From Lentisphaeria bacterium UBA1732 (lineage in GTDB: Bacteria > Verrucomicrobiota > Lentisphaeria > Victivallales > UBA1829): a stretch of 14,761 nucleotides of DNA. The position numbers and the translations under genes are program-made. The DNA is taken from NCBI GenBank assembly GCA_002315855.1, contig DCIG01000059.1, positions 1 to 14,761 of the forward strand. The letters are read 5' to 3'. Shown here one piece after another: positions 12,267 to 14,761 of the stretch. Under the pieces are notes generated by a model. It saw only the letters and a list, made by a program, of their open reading frames with translations. It had not been told where the DNA came from and searched no databases. Each line of letters starts with the position of its first letter. Position 1 is the first letter of the stretch.

Positions 12267-14690
12267 ATGATGAAACGAATCCTGAACAGAGTTTTTTTCA
12301 GTGCGTTCCTGTGCTCGGCTTTTTCTGCTTCGGCGGCAAATATTGTTGCAAGCTATGAAAATGTTCGGAAAGAAACTGATTTGTACCGCGGATGGACATT
12401 CATTCGGGGCGATGTGTCTGAGGCGATGAAAGATGATTTCCGCGGCAGCGGTGTCGAGGTTACAATCCCTCATGACTGGCAAATCCTTGAAACTCCTTCC
12501 GCTGTTTCGCCCGGCGGCGGTGCGCAGGGGTTTTTCACACGTCAGGGAATCGCCTGGTATCGCACGGAGATTGAACTCCCGGCCAATGCCTCTGAACGTG
12601 CCTGGCAGCTGGCTTTCGACAGCGTATTTGAGCGCCCAAGCATCTATGTGAATGGACAGCTGGCAGGGAAATGGCACTATGGATATATGAGTTTCCATTT
12701 TGATATTTCCAAATTCGTCAAGCCGGGAAAGAATGTGGTTGCAATCCGTGTCGATAATACCGATCCCAACGGAAGCCGCTGGTACAGCGGGGCGGGCATA
12801 ACCGGAAAAGTGCGTTTGATTGAAACCGGAAAATCGTACATGGATGAATATGGAATCAATGTCATTACGGATTATGATGAAAAACAGAATATCGGGATCG
12901 CTTCAATCACGGTTGACCCCGTAAGTGATAATGTGGAGAGCCTGTCGCTGACTGCTGAACTTTCGTATCAGGGAGAAAAGACCGCTGTGGCGCAGGGCAT
13001 CTTGAAAGACCGTCGTTTCGAGTTGAAATTGAATCTGGATGCCCCTCATGTGTGGAGCGCGGACACGCCCTGTCTGTATGATTTGCGCCTGACCCTTTTG
13101 GACCATGGTAAAAAGACCGATGTCAGAACCGTGAAAGTCGGAATCCGTTCTGTGAAATTTCCAGGCGCAGAGGGCGGAGGGATGCTCGTGAACGGCAAGC
13201 GCGAGCTGATGAAAGGTTCATGCCTGCATACGGATCATGGCGCGGTGGGAACTGCCACGGCGGAAAATGTCTGGCGTGACCGCTTGCTTGCGTTGAAAGA
13301 AGTCGGTTTCAACGCCATCCGGTGCAGTCATAACCCGTATCCTCCGGTTGTCTATGACTTGTGCGATGAACTCGGCTTTTATGTTTTGGATGAAGTCTGG
13401 GATAAATGGACTTATCCATACTTGTCGGAATGGGACCGCATTTTGAAGGCTTTTTTGCGTCGAGACAGCCTCCACCCGTGTGTTGTGATTTGGAGCATCG
13501 GCAATGAAGTCGCTTCTCAGGGCTCTGACAGTATGATTGCCACGTTGCGCAAATTTGTTGATTTTGTTCATCAGAATGAACCGAGCCGTCCTGTCAGCTG
13601 TGCTCTTTCCCCTTACTTCGTTGAAATCCCCCCGGAAGGCCCCGAAGATACCCGTTCCAATCCTGTGCGCGCTTTGGAAAAAATCGGTCGGTATGTGGAC
13701 ATTTACCTGATGAATTATCACGAAGTCTTGTTTGATGTTCTGTGCAGGCGCAATCCTCACAAAAGTGTCCTTTCCTCCGAATCGTTCCAGTATTATACCA
13801 CGCCCGATAATATGGAGAAAAATGTTTATGTCGATAAGACTGCGTGGAGTTATTGTACCGAATGCCCCGGCGCCGCCGGAATTTTCCTTTGGACAGGTGT
13901 TGCTTATGTCGGCGAATCGATGACATGGCCTTCGCGGGGATGGCCTGCCGCCTTAATTCGCACAAACCATGTTTTGAAACCTGCCGCTCGTATGTATCAG
14001 GGTCTTTGGACAAAAGAACCTATGGTGTATCTTGCAATTGTGGACGATCGCCAGCGCACGGAATATGAAAAGGCTAAATGGGGCACACTGAAACTCGCTG
14101 AAAACTGGAACTATGTTCAGGAAGATATGATGCAGTACATGGTGTTCACAAACTGCGATGAGGTGAAAATCACAATCAATCAGAATATTCAGCTCCTGAA
14201 GCAGAAAACGGATGATTATCCCAACCGTATTATTCGCGGCGTTATGCCCTATGTCCGCGGCAGTGTGAAAGCCGTTGGTTATATTGACGGAAAACAGGTT
14301 GCGGAACACGTGATTCGTACTTCTGATGCCCCTGTGAAATTGACGGCTTCCGTCAATCATCCGCAAATCGCCTCGAATTGCTATGAACTTGCCTATGTCC
14401 AGATCGGCTCTTTGGACCGGAATGGCGTGAATCCATGGACCGCTGAAAATCCGGTGAAGTTTACGGTGGAAGGTCCGGGCGAACTCGTCGCTGTTGATAA
14501 CGGCGACTTAACCAATAACTATTCCTATCAGGGCAGCGAATTGCCGTTGTACCGGGGCGGTGCAACGGCAATTATCAAGGCGAAACCTGGCTGTACCGGC
14601 ACAATTCGGGTAACTGCGTCTTCACCCGGTCTGTCGCCTGCATCGGTGGAAATTACTGCCGTCGAAAAGAATGCCATCCAGCCGAAATAA
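12267..14690 (+). CDS. secreted glycoside hydrolase family 2 protein (beta-galactosidase type)
   Basis: An 807-residue exported protein. Signal peptide about 1-23 (MMKRILNRVF, cut after SASA); AAAGGAAAG before the ATG supports the start at 12267 or the adjacent ATG at 12270. Domain order: sugar-binding jelly roll (about 35-185, with RGWTFIRGD, IPHDWQI, WYRTEIELP, NGSRWYSGAGI), Ig-like domain (about 195-295), TIM barrel (about 296-585), a DUF4982-like domain (NWNYVQEDMMQYMVFTNCDEV) and a C-terminal domain (GPGELVAVDNGD). The acid/base is Glu414 in WSIGNEV; the nucleophile is Glu505 in SSESFQYY. Small departures are seen: KGSCLHTDHG has Thr where His is usual, and RDSLHP replaces RDRNHP. Beta-galactosidase is most likely, but GH2 beta-glucuronidase, mannosidase or arabinosidase cannot be excluded. 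Divergent from the MarR-esterase operon. No terminator is visible in the remaining 71 nt. Confidence 0.92.
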   Translation: MMKRILNRVFFSAFLCSAFSASAANIVASYENVRKETDLYRGWTFIRGDVSEAMKDDFRGSGVEVTIPHDWQILETPSAVSPGGGAQGFFTRQGIAWYRTEIELPANASERAWQLAFDSVFERPSIYVNGQLAGKWHYGYMSFHFDISKFVKPGKNVVAIRVDNTDPNGSRWYSGAGITGKVRLIETGKSYMDEYGINVITDYDEKQNIGIASITVDPVSDNVESLSLTAELSYQGEKTAVAQGILKDRRFELKLNLDAPHVWSADTPCLYDLRLTLLDHGKKTDVRTVKVGIRSVKFPGAEGGGMLVNGKRELMKGSCLHTDHGAVGTATAENVWRDRLLALKEVGFNAIRCSHNPYPPVVYDLCDELGFYVLDEVWDKWTYPYLSEWDRILKAFLRRDSLHPCVVIWSIGNEVASQGSDSMIATLRKFVDFVHQNEPSRPVSCALSPYFVEIPPEGPEDTRSNPVRALEKIGRYVDIYLMNYHEVLFDVLCRRNPHKSVLSSESFQYYTTPDNMEKNVYVDKTAWSYCTECPGAAGIFLWTGVAYVGESMTWPSRGWPAALIRTNHVLKPAARMYQGLWTKEPMVYLAIVDDRQRTEYEKAKWGTLKLAENWNYVQEDMMQYMVFTNCDEVKITINQNIQLLKQKTDDYPNRIIRGVMPYVRGSVKAVGYIDGKQVAEHVIRTSDAPVKLTASVNHPQIASNCYELAYVQIGSLDRNGVNPWTAENPVKFTVEGPGELVAVDNGDLTNNYSYQGSELPLYRGGATAIIKAKPGCTGTIRVTASSPGLSPASVEITAVEKNAIQPK

Positions 14691-14761
14691 CTTGAATTCC
14701 TTGTCGGTGTTTGAGGTAAAATAAAAGACGGTATTGAACCTGAACTTTTCATCAAAAATAT

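Overview
The window looks like a chromosomal segment of a Gram-negative, polysaccharide-degrading bacterium of moderate GC content. Most genes have clear Shine-Dalgarno sites (AAGGA, GAGGA, AGGAG), and sigma70-type promoters such as TTGAAA-N17-TATATT can be found. This argues against Bacteroidota and fits a PVC-type organism such as Lentisphaerota, but the taxon is inferred, not proven. No mobile element, CRISPR array, rRNA or tRNA is visible.

Left edge (1-225, + strand): the C-terminal end of what looks like an NAD(P)/FAD-dependent oxidoreductase, cut by the window edge.

Region 354-7026 (- strand): a compact six-gene operon transcribed right to left. The order is a sugar-transfer-type ATP-grasp ligase, a 10-TM EamA/DMT transporter, a small acyl-carrier-like protein, a membrane-anchored DHHW/AlgX-AlgJ-like SGNH protein, an AlgI/DltB-like MBOAT acyltransferase and an AMP-forming acyl ligase. 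The last four correspond by role to DltC, DltD, DltB and DltA (carrier, outer transferase, membrane acyltransferase, activating enzyme). The ligase, however, has an acyl/aryl-CoA-ligase-like substrate motif rather than an amino-acid one. I infer a cell-envelope or exopolysaccharide acylation machine with an added ATP-grasp ligase and exporter. This is the best candidate for an undescribed system. A promoter at about 7267-7295 and a strongly folded 81-nt leader element (7165-7245) precede the operon.

Region 7580-11836 (- strand): a second operon encoding a double-MarR-domain regulator, a secreted alpha/beta-hydrolase carboxylesterase and a secreted CE15-type glucuronoyl esterase. It ends in a good terminator at 7522-7550. 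The two esterases have unrelated catalytic domains but share a Gly/Met/Phe/Pro/Ala-rich tandem-repeat segment just after the signal peptide. The repeat DNA contains a 44-nt stretch identical between the two genes. The gaps between these genes are rich in stem-loops.

Region 11837-12266: an AT-rich divergent control region without genes. It is followed by a secreted GH2 beta-galactosidase-type glycoside hydrolase (12267-14690, + strand). GH2, CE15 and the second esterase, next to a MarR-type regulator, suggest a hemicellulose- or pectin-side-chain degradation locus.
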